Source of the DNA: Petrosia ficiformis
Lineage: Eukaryota > Porifera > Demospongiae > Haplosclerida > Petrosiidae
NCBI GenBank assembly: GCA_947044365.1
Contig: OX345636.1
Span: forward strand, 61,321,537 to 61,385,536
Length of the DNA: 64,000 bases
Reading direction: 5' to 3'
How positions within the stretch are numbered: the first letter of the stretch is position 1; each line of letters begins with the position of its first letter. Below are positions 30,701-45,700 of this stretch, piece after piece. The position numbers and the translations under genes are program-made. The notes beneath the pieces were generated by a model that was given only the letters and a program-made list of their open reading frames with translations, searched no databases and was not told the DNA's origin.

Positions 30701-33700
30701 CCTCAGTAGCAAGTCCTTATTAAATTAGAGAAAACCATGACAACTATTTGAGCTGAAAATGGACTGACAAGGATTTTTAATGGATATCTCCATTTGTTCA
30801 GCATTCATAAGGGCAGCACCACATTGATACTTAGGTTTTCATGCATTTGAGAGGGTAGGTAGAATATTTGTATTTATACATGTATCTTCTTGAATGAACG
30901 TATGTACATGTACATGTATATTCTGGTACATGTAGATGGTGTCAGGCTGTTAGCACCATCAAGATAGGAGACAAAATGACGGATGTAATACATTAAATAT
31001 CCTCTATCCATTTTAGTATATTGTACATGTCACTACAATGTCTCCATAAGTTACATGTACTGTACAACCTCTTAGAAGCAGTGCACATGGTAAATTTGAA
31101 AATATTTTCAGTCACTATTGATTTCATAGGCATAGCCAGACCTTTAAGATTGGGTGGGCCAGGTAAAGCATACATTGTAGATCGGCACGCAAAGCATGCC
31201 AAAACATTTTAGCGTTAATAAATTCATGATAAGCGTGGTCTACCATTCGTGGCCAGGCAGACAAGTTGAGTTGGAGCTAGTTCAATTGACCCTAGCTGAA
31301 TCTGCCATTGCATGCTGGTTCCATCATCTTTAATACAAATGTACATCACTATATACTTGAGAGCATTCAAACTCTCTGATGATCTCCGAGTATACGTATA
31401 CGAGTGATTTTCACCTACACATGTATGAATAATTAATGAGAAAAGTCCCAACTCAACACGAACGGACTTTAGTCGCCGTTTTTTTCAACTGCACATGCGT
31501 ATACCATATCGATATAAACAAATGTTATATCATATCGTATCGTGGCTTATTACATGTATATCGTGATATGTCGATATATCGATATATCGTGGGAGCACTA
31601 TCACAAATATACATGTACATGCCCCAAATAATTTTTATTAATATAAAATTATATTATATCATAGACAATTGATTAATAATAACTTACTACTTGACTTTAA
31701 TGATATCTGTCAGCCATCTTGAAGATCGTGTAGACACTTGATAATAATAAATACATGTATGTGCTTATGAAGGCATCTTCATCTATGTATATATTGGCAG
31801 TTATCATTGTAATATAATATTATAGCTACATGTATGTACATGTACATGTATCTATGAATAACGTAATATTGTAATTCTTGTAGACTTATTGTGTCTGTTA
31901 GTCCTGATTTTATAATGCAGTCTGTTACTATTCTTAAAAGTAGGGCTAGGAATCTCCTGAGATTCTGAAATCGATTATCAAATTGATTGATAATCAATTA
32001 AAATCAGTAGAAGTAATTAGGCCAATTAAGTACATTAATACAGGAAAATCCCCCATTTGATGATAAGGGTTCCTACGTATCACCTACATATTGTACATTA
32101 CTTGATATCACATGCTTGAAAAGTATATCTTCTGGAATAATTAGCATAATTTATATCACAGACTTATAATCGATAATTTTCAATATCGATTGATTAATTG
32201 ATTAATCATCCCAGTCCTACTTAAAAGTCTATTTATAGTAACATCATCCGTTTTGTATAAATTATAAGTATTGTGTACATTTGTATTTTGTAATCTTACT
32301 GATCTGTCCATTCAACAATAAACTGTTAACACTACAATTTATTGGGTTCTGTCTTCATGTAACCATTGTGGGATTATGTCATCATTATAATTATCATAAC
32401 ATTATTCTATACAGTATCATTGTTAGTATTGGGTGTGGTTTTATATTTTATAGAATCGAATGTGTTTCTATTTATAATAATGAATGGTTACATGAACAAA
32501 CTGTCAGTTAATATCTCATTTGTAATGTATAATGTATGGATTGCCATCTTTTCAAGCCATCCTCTGAATTAATTCACATATTTTATAATCAATACATTTT
32601 CAGTGATCCTAATGGTATGGATGTTCCATTGTATATTGTGTTATATTTGGTGTTTATTATGTCATTTTATTATGTTACAAAAAGCTTTGCGGCCGCATAA
32701 ACTGATCTTCAGAAGTGCTATTTTAGGTAAAGTTTCATTGTTATCCAATCTTTATATGTCAAATCACAAAGAACTGGATAATCATTCTCTTAGGTTAATT
32801 GCTTTGGAGCGTAATGGATCACATACAATTGAAACTAGACGTAATGCTTACCTTCAATTGAACTACAAACTGTTCAGTTCACTTTTTCTACTTACATGTA
32901 GTTTTGTATTGTCATTATAGTGACAATTGCCACTACAAGCAGTGGAATTCCCACTCTCTGTAGCAACATCTGGACAAAATGGTTAGAACAAATGATGGGC
33001 AGATACTTCCACTGTGAAATATGGAGGTCATATGTTGTACACATGTACATTGTACAGTATATTAGAACAGAGCAATATGTACCAAACTCCTCCTATACAT
33101 TTTAGCTTCATTAGTCTTGTTATATACGTATAAGAGAACAAACATTCCAGTAATCAAATATTTGTGATGTAAAATGTGTAAAGTAATGAATAACAGTAAG
33201 TACTGTTAATTATTGAAATATGTATCCGTTAGATCACCATCTTAAATTTAGACTCTTTTTGTAATCTCTACTAGTCAAAGTGTACACTACCACATTTCTT
33301 AGTTACATGTACATACAACAAAGATTTGTACTGATGGGATTTCATTAAAATTATAAGTCAAACTTGTAAATTATATTGTAAATTATTATATGAATTGTTG
33401 TATTTTCTTATATATTTTTTAGGCCCATTCGACTCCGCTATTTTTGTGTCGATCATCTGAAACTACACAGTTACTATTGGACAAAGGGGCTCGAGTGGAG
33501 CATAAGGATATTGTGAGTATATTATTATAGATGTTAAATGTGGTTCAGTATGATAATTATGATGATAGAACATATAAATTATGTGAGTGTATAATTATAC
33601 ATGTAGATGTTAAATGTGGTTCAGTATGATATGATGATAGAACATATAAATTATGTGAGTGTATAATTATACATGTAGATGTTAAATTTAATATTATTAC

Positions 33701-36700
33701 AATGATTTCATAGAAAGGTTTTGATTAAGCAATTCCTAAACACACATACCATATACTGTATAGCAGGAATTATTGTGATTGAAATAGGAAATATTGGACA
33801 ATTGCTAAATTGCTGGCAAATTTTGAATCCACATACGGAACCTGTGTGAATGTGATTTAGTATCTGCATTTCTACAGTACCTCCAGCTACTGTGTTAGTG
33901 AAAGCTAGCTAGTTATTTTAAGCAGGTAAGTCTAGACAAAAAGTTACTTTTAAAAGTTGTGTGATAGCCAGATTGAAGTGGTCTGTTCTCACACATTAGT
34001 AAAGCTACGTAAGTTAATTATATTTAATGTACTCTATAGCTATTAACAAGGTGTTGGAATATCTTTGAGAGTTTTCCAGTTACGCAGGTTTCTCTGAATC
34101 TGTAGAATATAGGCCTTCTGTATTTAATTCATTGTACATGTACATGTAGGTGTGGTCAATATTAAATTTGCATGTATATAATTTCCTCACTAGTTGCCAA
34201 TAATTTCCTCTATACAGTATCAAGATGGTTGAACAGGTATTCATTTTGGTGGATCATGCATTACTCCGAATTAGTTTAGTCTTATTAACTATTTCCACTA
34301 TTATATTATCATCATATTAAAAAAGGAAAAGGATCAATGTTTGTATAATAACTGTCTTAAAACAAGAATGAGACTTTGTATATAGTATATAATATATAGC
34401 CCCTCTGCCTCCCTGTTTTCTTCCCTATTCATACATGTACTTTTTACTTGTATATGATTATCTTATCACTTTAAAAGCAAAGCAGTTTATTATATTAAAA
34501 AAATATCAAACATAACACCAATTGAAATATACAAATATTATGGCCTGTAGGGCAATCCCTATGATTTCTTTCCGTGTGGTTTAATGCATATAAATTATTT
34601 TATAATTACATGTACATTTGTATGTTTGTGTAACATACGTACATAACTATGTGTTATATACGTAGTTAAGGAAGTTGTGTCATTCTGGGTGTCTCGGTCA
34701 ATTAAGAAAGACTGGCAGAAAGAAAGCAGCTTGTAGCTTACATAGAAACTGGTACTAATAGCTATTCTACCTGAAATATATTCATAAAGTTCTATAAGAT
34801 CTTTTAAAAAGTAAGAAGAGTAGATAATGAAAATAATAACTATAATAGGCTGTTGTGTTTCAAACATGAGAAAGTCAGCCATGATTACTGAATGCTGGAT
34901 ACCACAAAGCAATAATAATTGTAAGGATACTTTTATCTCCATAATTATACATGTATCTTGTTTCCCAGTCCATCTTACAGATAGGGTACTACCATAATTA
35001 TCATTATCTAAACAATTGACTATAAATGAATACATCACTTGTACTTGTATACATACTATACAGTACATGACTACATGTTCATAGTGTATGAATAATACAA
35101 TGTACATGTACATGTACTTGTTACTATAATACTTGTTGATATTATAATACCTGTAGTAGATGTACATGTATATGTAATTATTACACTTACAGTCACTATC
35201 CTCATAATATTTGTATTCAGTAGTATCTAGTAAGCTTTTAAGAGTCAAAAACTTGAAAATGATTTTACCCTAAATGTCAAAATAATGGAATGTTGAAAGG
35301 GTGTCCTCCTTTCTTTTGATGGTTTAATTGAAGGGGAAAGTATGTACTATTTTGAGACGTGTATACATTTATACTGTACATGTACATGTACTTCTTAACT
35401 GCACGTATAATTATTACATGTACATACATGTACATGTACAATAATACTATACGTCATCTTCATACTATAGATGTACATGTACATGTATATACTGTGGTAC
35501 TCCTAAATGTACATGTACAACTACAGTATATAATCTGTACTTATAATTAAATTTGAATTAAACATTGGCCGCACCCACCATTAATTAATTAAACGAATGC
35601 AAAATCTGCAGACTCAGAGAAACCTAAACTTTTTTTGAAACATTTGTAAGATGTTCATGCATGTACTATTACTTGACTGTCTATTACTATCCTATGTCTG
35701 AGTTCACCTAACTACATGTTACATGCCTTGCTTTGGCAACAAAATTAAATACCACAATTTTGCCCCCCTCAAAATTGTTTTGCCTCCCCACCCCCCTGAG
35801 CTGAGTATGAAATAAGCCAGCACTTTGACTAAACTGCAAGTCTGCAGCTGTCTAATGTGATGGATCTCTTACTGGATACTATTCACCCAAGGTCTAATTC
35901 AGCTACAAGACACTATATTCTCAACGAAGAGTGCTCTAAGCACTTATAACAGCTGGGTAGAGTGTAACTCAAGATAATAACTAACTCACAACTAAAGAAA
36001 ATATATCTACTTATATACAAAACTAAAAACCATAAGACAAGTAACAAAGATGAGGCTAGAGCTACGTAAGAATGAACAATAAATAAGTACAATGAACAAT
36101 GATAAGTACAAAGAAAAAGATACAAGCAAAAATGTATTAACACATGAAGGTGAAATAAGTATATCAGGCAGAGATAGCTGATTAAAGGAAACAATATTAT
36201 AATATATACATGTACATACACACAAAATATTTAATTAAGTCAAAGTTGAATCTATCACACTAACCACAAGCTGAATGAGCCAGCTATATAATTATGCTGA
36301 AGAAGTGCTGCAAAGTTTGTACATTAGTATTATGTATTTTAGCTCCAAGCTCCAACCTCCTAACCCATTATTATTCATGATTTGTATCCCGTAACCTTAA
36401 TGACAAAAGTTTCCAAACAAACTTTAACTATTAATTCAGTCAGTCAATCAGTTCACAAACTTAAAACTAATATTAAACTTTATGGTTTCATTTGTTACTT
36501 GAAAGTTTATAAAAATAATGTATACATGTTATTATAGGATTTCCGTAAATTAGTCTCCTCTCCAGACTCCATAGTGCAAAATAGTCTGGTAATTTTGGCC
36601 AACATTCCTGACACATGTAGTGACATTGCTAATCAGATTCCTCAGTTTATTAATTGATCACATGATTTTTTTTTAATTCAAAAATGTCATATCAAAAACC

Positions 36701-39700
36701 TGTAATAAAAAAATCTGTAACAAAGGCTGTGGAGCATCCCAGATATCAGCCTTCTACTATCATCTGGAGAGTATGATTTAATTCAAGTAACAAACTTGTA
36801 GATTCAAATATTTGTTAAGTACAAGTAGGTTGAGTTAATCATGTGACAGTCACCCGATTAGGACATCGTTGTGCCAACCATTGTGGAATGTTTTGTTCTA
36901 CAGTGGGAATGGCAATCTGGGAATGTGACTATCTGTAAATAGTGTCATACTATAAGAGTGCTGTAACATTGTGGGGTGAGCCTGATAGCAAATTGTTCAG
37001 ATAATTTCTGAGTATGCTGCTAAATAGAATACATGTATGTGGTATTATGTACGACATATACACATGTACATGTACATATAGAAGGATTTCAGTACCAACT
37101 CCCTAGTGTGGGAGTCACTCGTGCTTACCCCAATTATTAGATAGTATTTATACTTGTAACCCCATCATGACAACAGTTACAAGTATTACTAAACACATGT
37201 ATTATAAACATGTATATTAGTGATCATATGATTATATGTATAGTAAACTAGTAGTTGATATAATCTGACAAGTTAATAGATTGTCTTGTACTGATATAAT
37301 CAGCTTTTTCCTTCTTTATGCAGTACTTGTACATGTAGTTTATAAAGTGTCAAATATAATGTCAATTGAAATGTATTGTAGCCATTTATTCCAGGCCATC
37401 CATTTTTAATTTCGTAAAACATTATTGGTTACAATTGTGGTTATACAATCTACACCCACTTGATTTGAAAGTGTTATGATGGACAATGTTTCTTTTGTAT
37501 CTGGTTCTTGTATATGAGCTTATCAAAAACACTGATGTTCAATATATTGTATTATCAGTACCTGACATTATTAAGTTCACATACTATCACTGTACTTACA
37601 GTGTACTTTGTGAGTGAAGTACACTGTATGTACTACACCATATTTTACATACAAATATAATGGGAATTAAAACACAACTATGGTTACAGTAAAAGTACAT
37701 GTAGTACAACTATATATTATTATACATGTACCACTTAGAAGTGCAGTTGACTATCACCTTATTAAAGTGTAGCTCCCATAATAGTGTATAAAGTCAAGTA
37801 CTATACATTTTGATAGTGTAATACTTGTAGTATACATATATGTACATGTACATGTACATATAGTAATGTACATTGTACATGTACATGATGTTATTGGAGA
37901 TGTAGAAAGAAAGAAAGAAAGAGAGAAAGAAAGAAAGAAAGAGAGAAAGAAAGAAAGAAAGAAAGACACCTGAGGCAAATGGAAAAATGAACATGAGAGT
38001 TGCCACATGTACATGTACATGTACATGTACATGTAGTATGTATAATACTTGTACATGTACATAACAATAATGTTCATGTACATTGTACATGTAGGTTGCA
38101 TGTACATGTATTATACATTTACATGTACAATTATACATACAAGTACGTGTACTGTAATTAATACACATGTACATGTGTACATACTATAGTGTGTATACTG
38201 TACATGTACTTCTTCACTATAATTATTATACCTACATATGTGTACAATAATACATGTTAATACTATACATGTACGTCATCTTCGTACTATAGTACATATT
38301 AGATGTACATGTACATGTATATATACTATGGTACTTCTACATGTACATGTATGGTTGCTATAATGAAGTGGAATTTAATTTTGTTCCCAAAGCAAGGCAC
38401 CATCCCAATCTTGTTCCTGTGCTTTTTTGGTTTATATATAATTTTATTATTATATCAGTGTTTTTGAAAAGGCACCATTGACCCAAAGAGCTTCTTAATT
38501 ATTTAGCACTGCACAGTTCTCTCTTTGGGCCACATGGTGCAGTTAATTATGATTACATTGTCACTAACAGCTTTGTTAACTGGCTCAAGATGTTTCCAAT
38601 GACATAACACTCTAACCATTGTTGAGCCAATTTGGCCCAAGCTTCAAACTTATCAAACCCTCTGATCCCTACATACTCTTTTTAATTTTTAAAAATGTTT
38701 TTATTATAATATATAATATATATAATATAATGACAATATAATAATTATTATTATTGTCATGTATTGTCTATAATTATTTTCTTATCATTAATTATCCTCT
38801 ATCCATTTTAGTATATTGTACATGTCAGTACAATGTCTCCATAAGTTACATGTACTGTACAACCTCTTAGAAGCAGATGCACATGGTAAATTTGAAAATA
38901 TTTTCAGTCACTATTGATTTCATAGACATAGCCAGACCTTTAAGATTTGATGGGCCAGGCGAAGCATACTGTACATGTAGATCGGCGTGCAAAGCATGCC
39001 GAAACAGTTTAGCGCTAATAAATTTTTGATGGGCATGGTCTATCGTTCGTGGCCAGACAGACGAGTTCAGTTGGAGCTACTTCAACTGACCCTAGCTGAA
39101 TCTGCCATTGCATGCTGGTTCCATCATCTTTAATACACATCTATATTCTTAAACTCTCTGATATTCTTGGAGTGAAAAAACGATATTTATCACACAATAA
39201 TTATAGTACAATGTAGCACTCTACCTTACACCACACCTCCTGTGCTACATGTAGCTACATCTATGATTGATTTCTCATCAATCCTTGTACTGACTAACTC
39301 TCTGAAATAAGGACACCTTGCTGTTAATTTGTATATTATTTTTAGCTGGTTTAGAGTTATATCTATCTATACTATTATAGTATAATGTTAGTTCACTTAC
39401 AATCCAAGAACAGACAATTTCATCAATCGTAAATTTGTGATGACATGATTGTAGTTATTTTTAACTAACCACTGTCATGTGACTAAAGTGATTTTTTTGA
39501 TACCCTGGGATAATCTGTACTTAAAATTAAATTTGGGAAATTTTAAATAAACATTGGCCACACCCACCTTTAATTAATTAAACACGAATGCAAAATCTAC
39601 AGACTCAGAGAATCCTAAAACTTTCATAAATGCTTTTGAAACATTTCTAAGATGTTCATGCATGTACTATTACTTGACTGTCTATTACTATCCCATGTCT

Positions 39701-42700
39701 GAGTTCACCTAACTACATGTTACATGCCTTGCTTTGGCAACAAAATTAAATACCACTTCTCATAACAACTGTACCTAAGTATATATAGGTAGAGTAAAGG
39801 CAAAACGCAAAGAAGCGATACTTACATGTTTGTATGTATGGTTGTTAATTTAATTTTGTTGCCAAAACAAGGCACCATCCCAATCTTGTTCCTGTGCTTT
39901 TTCGGTTTTGATATATATCAGTGTTTATGAAAAGCTCATATAGCGCACCATTGACCCAAAGAGCTTCTTAATTATTTAGCACTATTATATCATAGACAAT
40001 TGATTAATAATAACTTACTACTTGACTTTAATGATATCTGTCAGCCATCTTGAAGATCGTGTAGACACTTGATAATAATAAATACATGTATGTGCTTATG
40101 AAGGCATCTTCATCTATGTATATATTGGCAGTTATCATTGTAATATAATATTATAGCTACATGTATGTACATGTACATGTACATGTATCTATGAATAATA
40201 TAATATTGTAATTCTTGTAGACTTATTGTGTCTGTTAGTCCTGATTTTATAATGCAGTCTGTTACTATTCTTAAAAGTAGGGCTAGGAATCTCCTGAGAT
40301 TCTGAAATCGATTATCAAATTGATTGATATCAATTAAAATCAGTAGAAGTAATTAGGCCAATTAAGTACATTAATACAGGAAAATCCCCCATTTGATGAT
40401 AAGGGTTCCTATCAACTACGTACATATTGTACATTACTTGATATCACATGCTTGAAAAGTATATCTTCTGGAATAATTAGCATAATTGATATCACAGACT
40501 TACATGTATAATCGATAATCAGAAGAATTTTCAATATTGATTGATTAATCATCCCAGCCCTACTTAAAAGTCTATTTTTAGTAACATCATCCGTTTTGTA
40601 TAAATTATAAGTATTGTGTATTTTGTAATCTTACTGATCTGTCCTTTCAACAATAAACTGTTAACACTACAATTTAATGGGTTCTTTCTTCATGTAACCA
40701 TTGTGTGATTATGTCATCATTATAATTATCATAACATTATTCTATACAGTATCATTGTTAGTATTGGGTGTGGTTTTATATTTTATAGAATCAAATGTGT
40801 TTCTATTTATAACAAGGAATGGTTACATGAACAAACTGTCAGTTAATATCTCATTTGTAATGTATAATGTATGGATTGCCATCTTTTCAAGCCATCTCTG
40901 AATTAATTCACATATTCTATAATCAATACATTTTCAGTGATCCTAATGGTGTGGATGTTCCATTGTATATTGTGTTATATTTGGTGTTTATTATGTTAAT
41001 AATTATGTTAGTGGAATTAGGAACTGATAGGCACATTGATTTAAAAAATGGCACTCTAGCTTTGTAATGATATTCATAACTTTTATTAATTTTTAAAAAC
41101 ATATTTCAGTTACATGACAGCATAGTTTCCCCAGTATATATAGTATTGCATATCGCTGCCAAAAATATTGTGATACGATATATTTGAAATAACTACATGT
41201 AGGTGAATGCAGGGTATTGAAAGTAAGTGTTAGCACTGAGCAGTTGTATAATTCCATGGTGATGGTGGTAGGTTGCATTATTGAGATTTAAAAGGCTGTT
41301 TCACAGTGACATATATACATGTACATGTATATCCAATAAGGTTGAGTACTGGCAGTCTCTTAGGCTATTGTCTTCACAATTGAATGCTATACAGGTGTTT
41401 TCTACTCAGTCGCTAACAAATGCAGCCCAGAAGAATTTGAGATGCTCAGCGCTATCTCTCTCTGTATGCATATAATATTATAATTATGTAGCTCTGACCT
41501 CAAGTAGTCTTGTTGTAGGTCTTCTTCTCATGATGTCATATCTCTTCATTGAGATTCACACATATGTATTTTTACAGGTGTATTTTTATTATGATCGATA
41601 ATATAAAAAGCATACCGTACATGTAAATACACAATGTAAAGAGAATATAAATTATTATCGTCAATAATATAAAATGCATTTACAGACAAACACACTTGAC
41701 TTATTAGGTTAAGGTCACTAATGCTCACAATAATAGTAGTATTTATAATATATTTATATTTCATTAATCATGTGTGAATAGAATACTTTGAAATGGCTAT
41801 ATTTAGTTTCAGCTATTAAACAATTCTGTTTGTTTAATCCACTATGTACATGTGTATATGAATAAAATAATAGAGTGAAATTATACTTTCACGTGTGACC
41901 TATACTTTCAAATGAAATAAGTAATGAATCTGTATAGGTGAGCATATCCTATTGTCACTATAAAACTATCATGATATCACAGAATCCTTGACTTGTTACT
42001 ACAAATGCAATCAAAATGTGGAAGGCTACATCACTTGAATGATAAAATGATAGATTTTCATAGCTTAATTAATAGTTTTTACAAAGCAGCTGACTATTAA
42101 AATAACATGTTCATGTAGTTTGGTGGTTACAGTATTACTTGCTTATCCATGTGTACTGTAATAAACTATTACTGTAGAGTGTAGAATCATTCTTGGTATA
42201 TGTACATCTAATATGTACTATAGTAAGAATATGACCTATAGTATTAACATGTGCCTATTATACATGTATGTAGATACAACAAAGATTTGTACTGATGGGA
42301 TTTCATTAAAATTATAAGTCAAACTTGTAAATTGTAATAGAATAATTTCATTACTTATTTCATTACTTATTTCATTACTCCCATTACAATATATAAGTTT
42401 GATCACATGACTGTGTGTATTCAAAAATGTCACATCTAAATCCTGCAATAAAACAAACTGTAACAAAGGCTATATAGCATCCCAGATACACATGTACAGG
42501 GTGTATATACCATACTTCTACAACCTTCTAATCTAATCAAACTTGTTTGGTCATGTGACTAACTTGTTGAAATATTTGACAGAAATTATGTAATAATAGA
42601 AAAGAAATTAATAATAGATTATATAATTATTACATGCATGCATATATAATTTATATAAATGAATATCAGAGCATTGTCCCCCCTTGCCATCTTCTGGCCA

Positions 42701-45700
42701 ACATTCCTACTACAGTGACGTTTATTATCTCGATCTTGTAATGTCCAATCTGATTGCTCAGTTTATTAATTGATCATATGACTTGGTATATTCTAAAAGG
42801 GCATATCAAAATTAATTAACAAGCTATAGTGAGGGCTGTGAAGCATCCTGGATGCCAACTTTCTACCATCATCTGGAGACTGTGATTCACCACAGTAATA
42901 ACAAAGATTCAAATACATGTCAATCAGGTGACAGTCACCTGATTATGATATCAATGCATCAGGAATGTTCACCCAAGTTACCAGACTGTGTTTCGCCGTG
43001 GCGCATGTCAGTCTGTGGACGAGACTAGCCACCATTGGAGACTGTGCTTCACCACAGATGTGACATACATAGATTAGAATATTTGTAATACACATAGATG
43101 GAGTGAATCAGGTGACTGATTATGACATCACTGATGATGCACGCAGCTGTTAACTTGCGTCTAATCAGCACTGTACATGCACTTACATGTACATGTACTT
43201 CTTGTACATACTTGTATTAGATGTTCATTCTGTAGTACATGTACATATACACACTATGATATTGTTATATTATTTATATAGATTGCCGACATAAATTTGG
43301 GGTGGGACTGGAGCCTCCCTTTTTTCTTTTCCTGTACTTGTGCTATACATACATTATAAGATACATGTATATGTACATGTTCATACTGTATGTATATTAG
43401 TACTTACATGTATACTTGTTATAATGCTTGTTGATTATAATACATGTACATGTACCATGTATAATACAGTAACATGTACATACATGTACATGTAGTACAT
43501 TTACATACATACAGTGTATACTGTAATACATGTATATAGTACATATGCTATTGTACATTTTGTAACTAGAATACATGTACATGTACATACATGTACAATA
43601 ATTCATGTTAATACTATAAATCATTTTCTTACTATACTACATTCATGTACATAGGATAATACATGTACATGTACATGTACACAATATACTATGTGAGCAC
43701 AAACAATATACATATGTAGCTTAATATTTGTGTTCAGTAGTAGCTTTTATGAGTCAAAAACATGAGAATGATTTTGCCCCTTTTTTGGGTGAATGTATAT
43801 AGACAAAGTAATGGGAATATTGAAAGGGTGTCCTCTTCCTTTTGAGGATTTAAACGAAGGGGAAAGTACATATATGTACTATTTTGGGTTTTCTGGGATC
43901 CAGTATACCCACACATGTATTCAAGATTGTATTTGAGACGGTAGCTATAGTGTTTCTCTTCCTGAATGAATGTACATTGTGATAGTGATGATAAGACACA
44001 AACAGACTGAATGTTATACATTAAACATCTCTCCTGATACTATACATAGACTATTCATAAATAAATCAGTGTACAGTGTTCTCAACAGGATTTTAGTATT
44101 TGTAGTACATGTAGAAAAATGATGAATTTATTATAAGATTTAATAGGTGTGGCTAAGTTTCTTGAATCATGCCACAAGTTAGTAGGAAGACGATGAGTGA
44201 TAGTGGTGTAGGCTTAATTCCAGAGCTGAAATGATGGACTAGCACCACAACCTAAAAGCCTAGTGAGAACGTACCCTGCTAGTATATTGTCTAATATATG
44301 TACATGTACATGTATACGTTACAAGTGAGGACACACGATTAAGGAGAACAATTTGCAGTCCCAATTGGCCTCTTGACAATCTTTGTAGTTAAAAACATCA
44401 TCCTTTTTATATAAATTATAAGTACTGTGTACCTTACTGATCTGTCCATTCAACAATAAACTGTTAACACTACAATTTAATGGGTTCTGTCTTCATGTAA
44501 CCATTGTGTGATTATGTCATCATTATCATTATCATATACAGTACTTGTTGTGTGTAATATTTGTATCTATGGATTTTCTCCTTGTCTTGGAAAGGTAATC
44601 GAGTGTTTCAACTGTTAATTGTAGAACTCCAGCATTTCTCATAATGGCACTGTGGTCAGTGTTAATATCGTAGATGTATAGCTGAGGTTATACCACATGC
44701 TGTATGTAAACTACACTTGACAGGTGTGGTGTAACTAGTAGTTGTGTGAAGACAAGCTAACTAATGTTGGGTTGTTGTAACTTGTTGCAAAGCAAAAAGT
44801 GGTTATTTGGACAAGTGGACAAGTGTTAATTTCTAGTCCTAAGTGAAATATCAATTTAGATACAATTGTTTCTAAATTAATATAATTACTACATGTCATG
44901 TGATATTGTAATTTGAAAACAATGGGATCCAAATGTACCTTGAAATGTCACGTGGAAATCACATACATGTAATAGTATTACATAAGGAATCACCCAATCC
45001 ACAACCCACTTACATGTAGTTTATCTTAAACTACATGTATTATATAGTGAGTGTACTGTATAGCTGTTTTTATTCATGGTAAGAGAAAAACTGTTCCATT
45101 ACCGACGTACATGTATTTCACACACGCAATTGTAGTCAATTGAAGAACACATAAATACATTTCCGCGAACTGTTATTTACACATTTTTCAATCTACTGCG
45201 AAATTAAGTGAAAATAAACTCCCCTGGAAAAACACCCACTATATGGTACAAGTGTATATAAAATCATTTCCCGATGCACCTAATTGCTAATTACATGTAC
45301 TGTATGTGCCTTACTAGTCATGAGGACAGAGGAAAAGATATAAACATGAAAAGTGTATAAAACATTTTATGGCCCGTAAGGCCATCCCTATGATTGCTTT
45401 CCCACGGGTTCGATGTATGTTTATATATGTACAGTATATATACATGTTTGTGGCCACTTATGCAATTATGTGTTGTATACGTAGTTAAGGAAGTTACGTC
45501 TTTCCGGGTACTCGAGCGCTCGGTCAATTAATAGGCGTGGCACGTAAAAGAACATGCGCTCGAGCTCTACAGACCAGCAGAAAGAAAGCTACGTGTATGT
45601 AGCTTACTTAGGAACTGGAACTAATAGCTAGCTATTCAATATATTCCTAAAGTTCTACAAGGTCCTTTAAAAGGTAAACAGAGTAGATGATCAAAATACT

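Larger units (their letters stand above)
27688..32690 (+). repeat. 5 kb segmental duplication, left copy
   Basis: Long runs match the right copy base for base with few differences: 27688-29440 with 36370-38255, 30160-30590 with 38345-38790, 31005-31345 with 38805-39147 and 31652-32670 with 39983-41010. One piece, 29845-30240, appears at 39510-39905 in changed order, and partly at 35530-35755. Confidence 0.88.
27364..33422 (+). other. intron 4 of the ankyrin gene, first copy of the 5 kb block
   Basis: Nearly all of it from 27688 on is duplicated at 36370-41010. It contains the ACGCGT foldback element (29441-29728), a 161-bp foldback MITE (30043-30203) and hAT MITEs at 30261-30469 and 31941-32219. 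Confidence 0.75.
36370..41010 (+). repeat. 5 kb segmental duplication, right copy
   Basis: Direct repeat of 27688-32690 (see that entry for the matching pieces). It lacks the ACGCGT element, has the GAAA tract at 37906-37968 and carries its own hAT MITE copies. No ankyrin exon was duplicated with it. Confidence 0.88.

Noticed and set aside
34595..35248. 217-codon minus-strand frame
   Set aside because: It crosses a dispersed repeat and Tyr/Ile/Met-rich ACATGT sequence; no domain, no splice signals, composition as expected by chance.
37754..38174. Frames with long Phe/Leu/Ser runs suggesting membrane proteins
   Set aside because: They translate the (GAAA)n tract and ACATGT runs and have no counterpart in the paralogous block.
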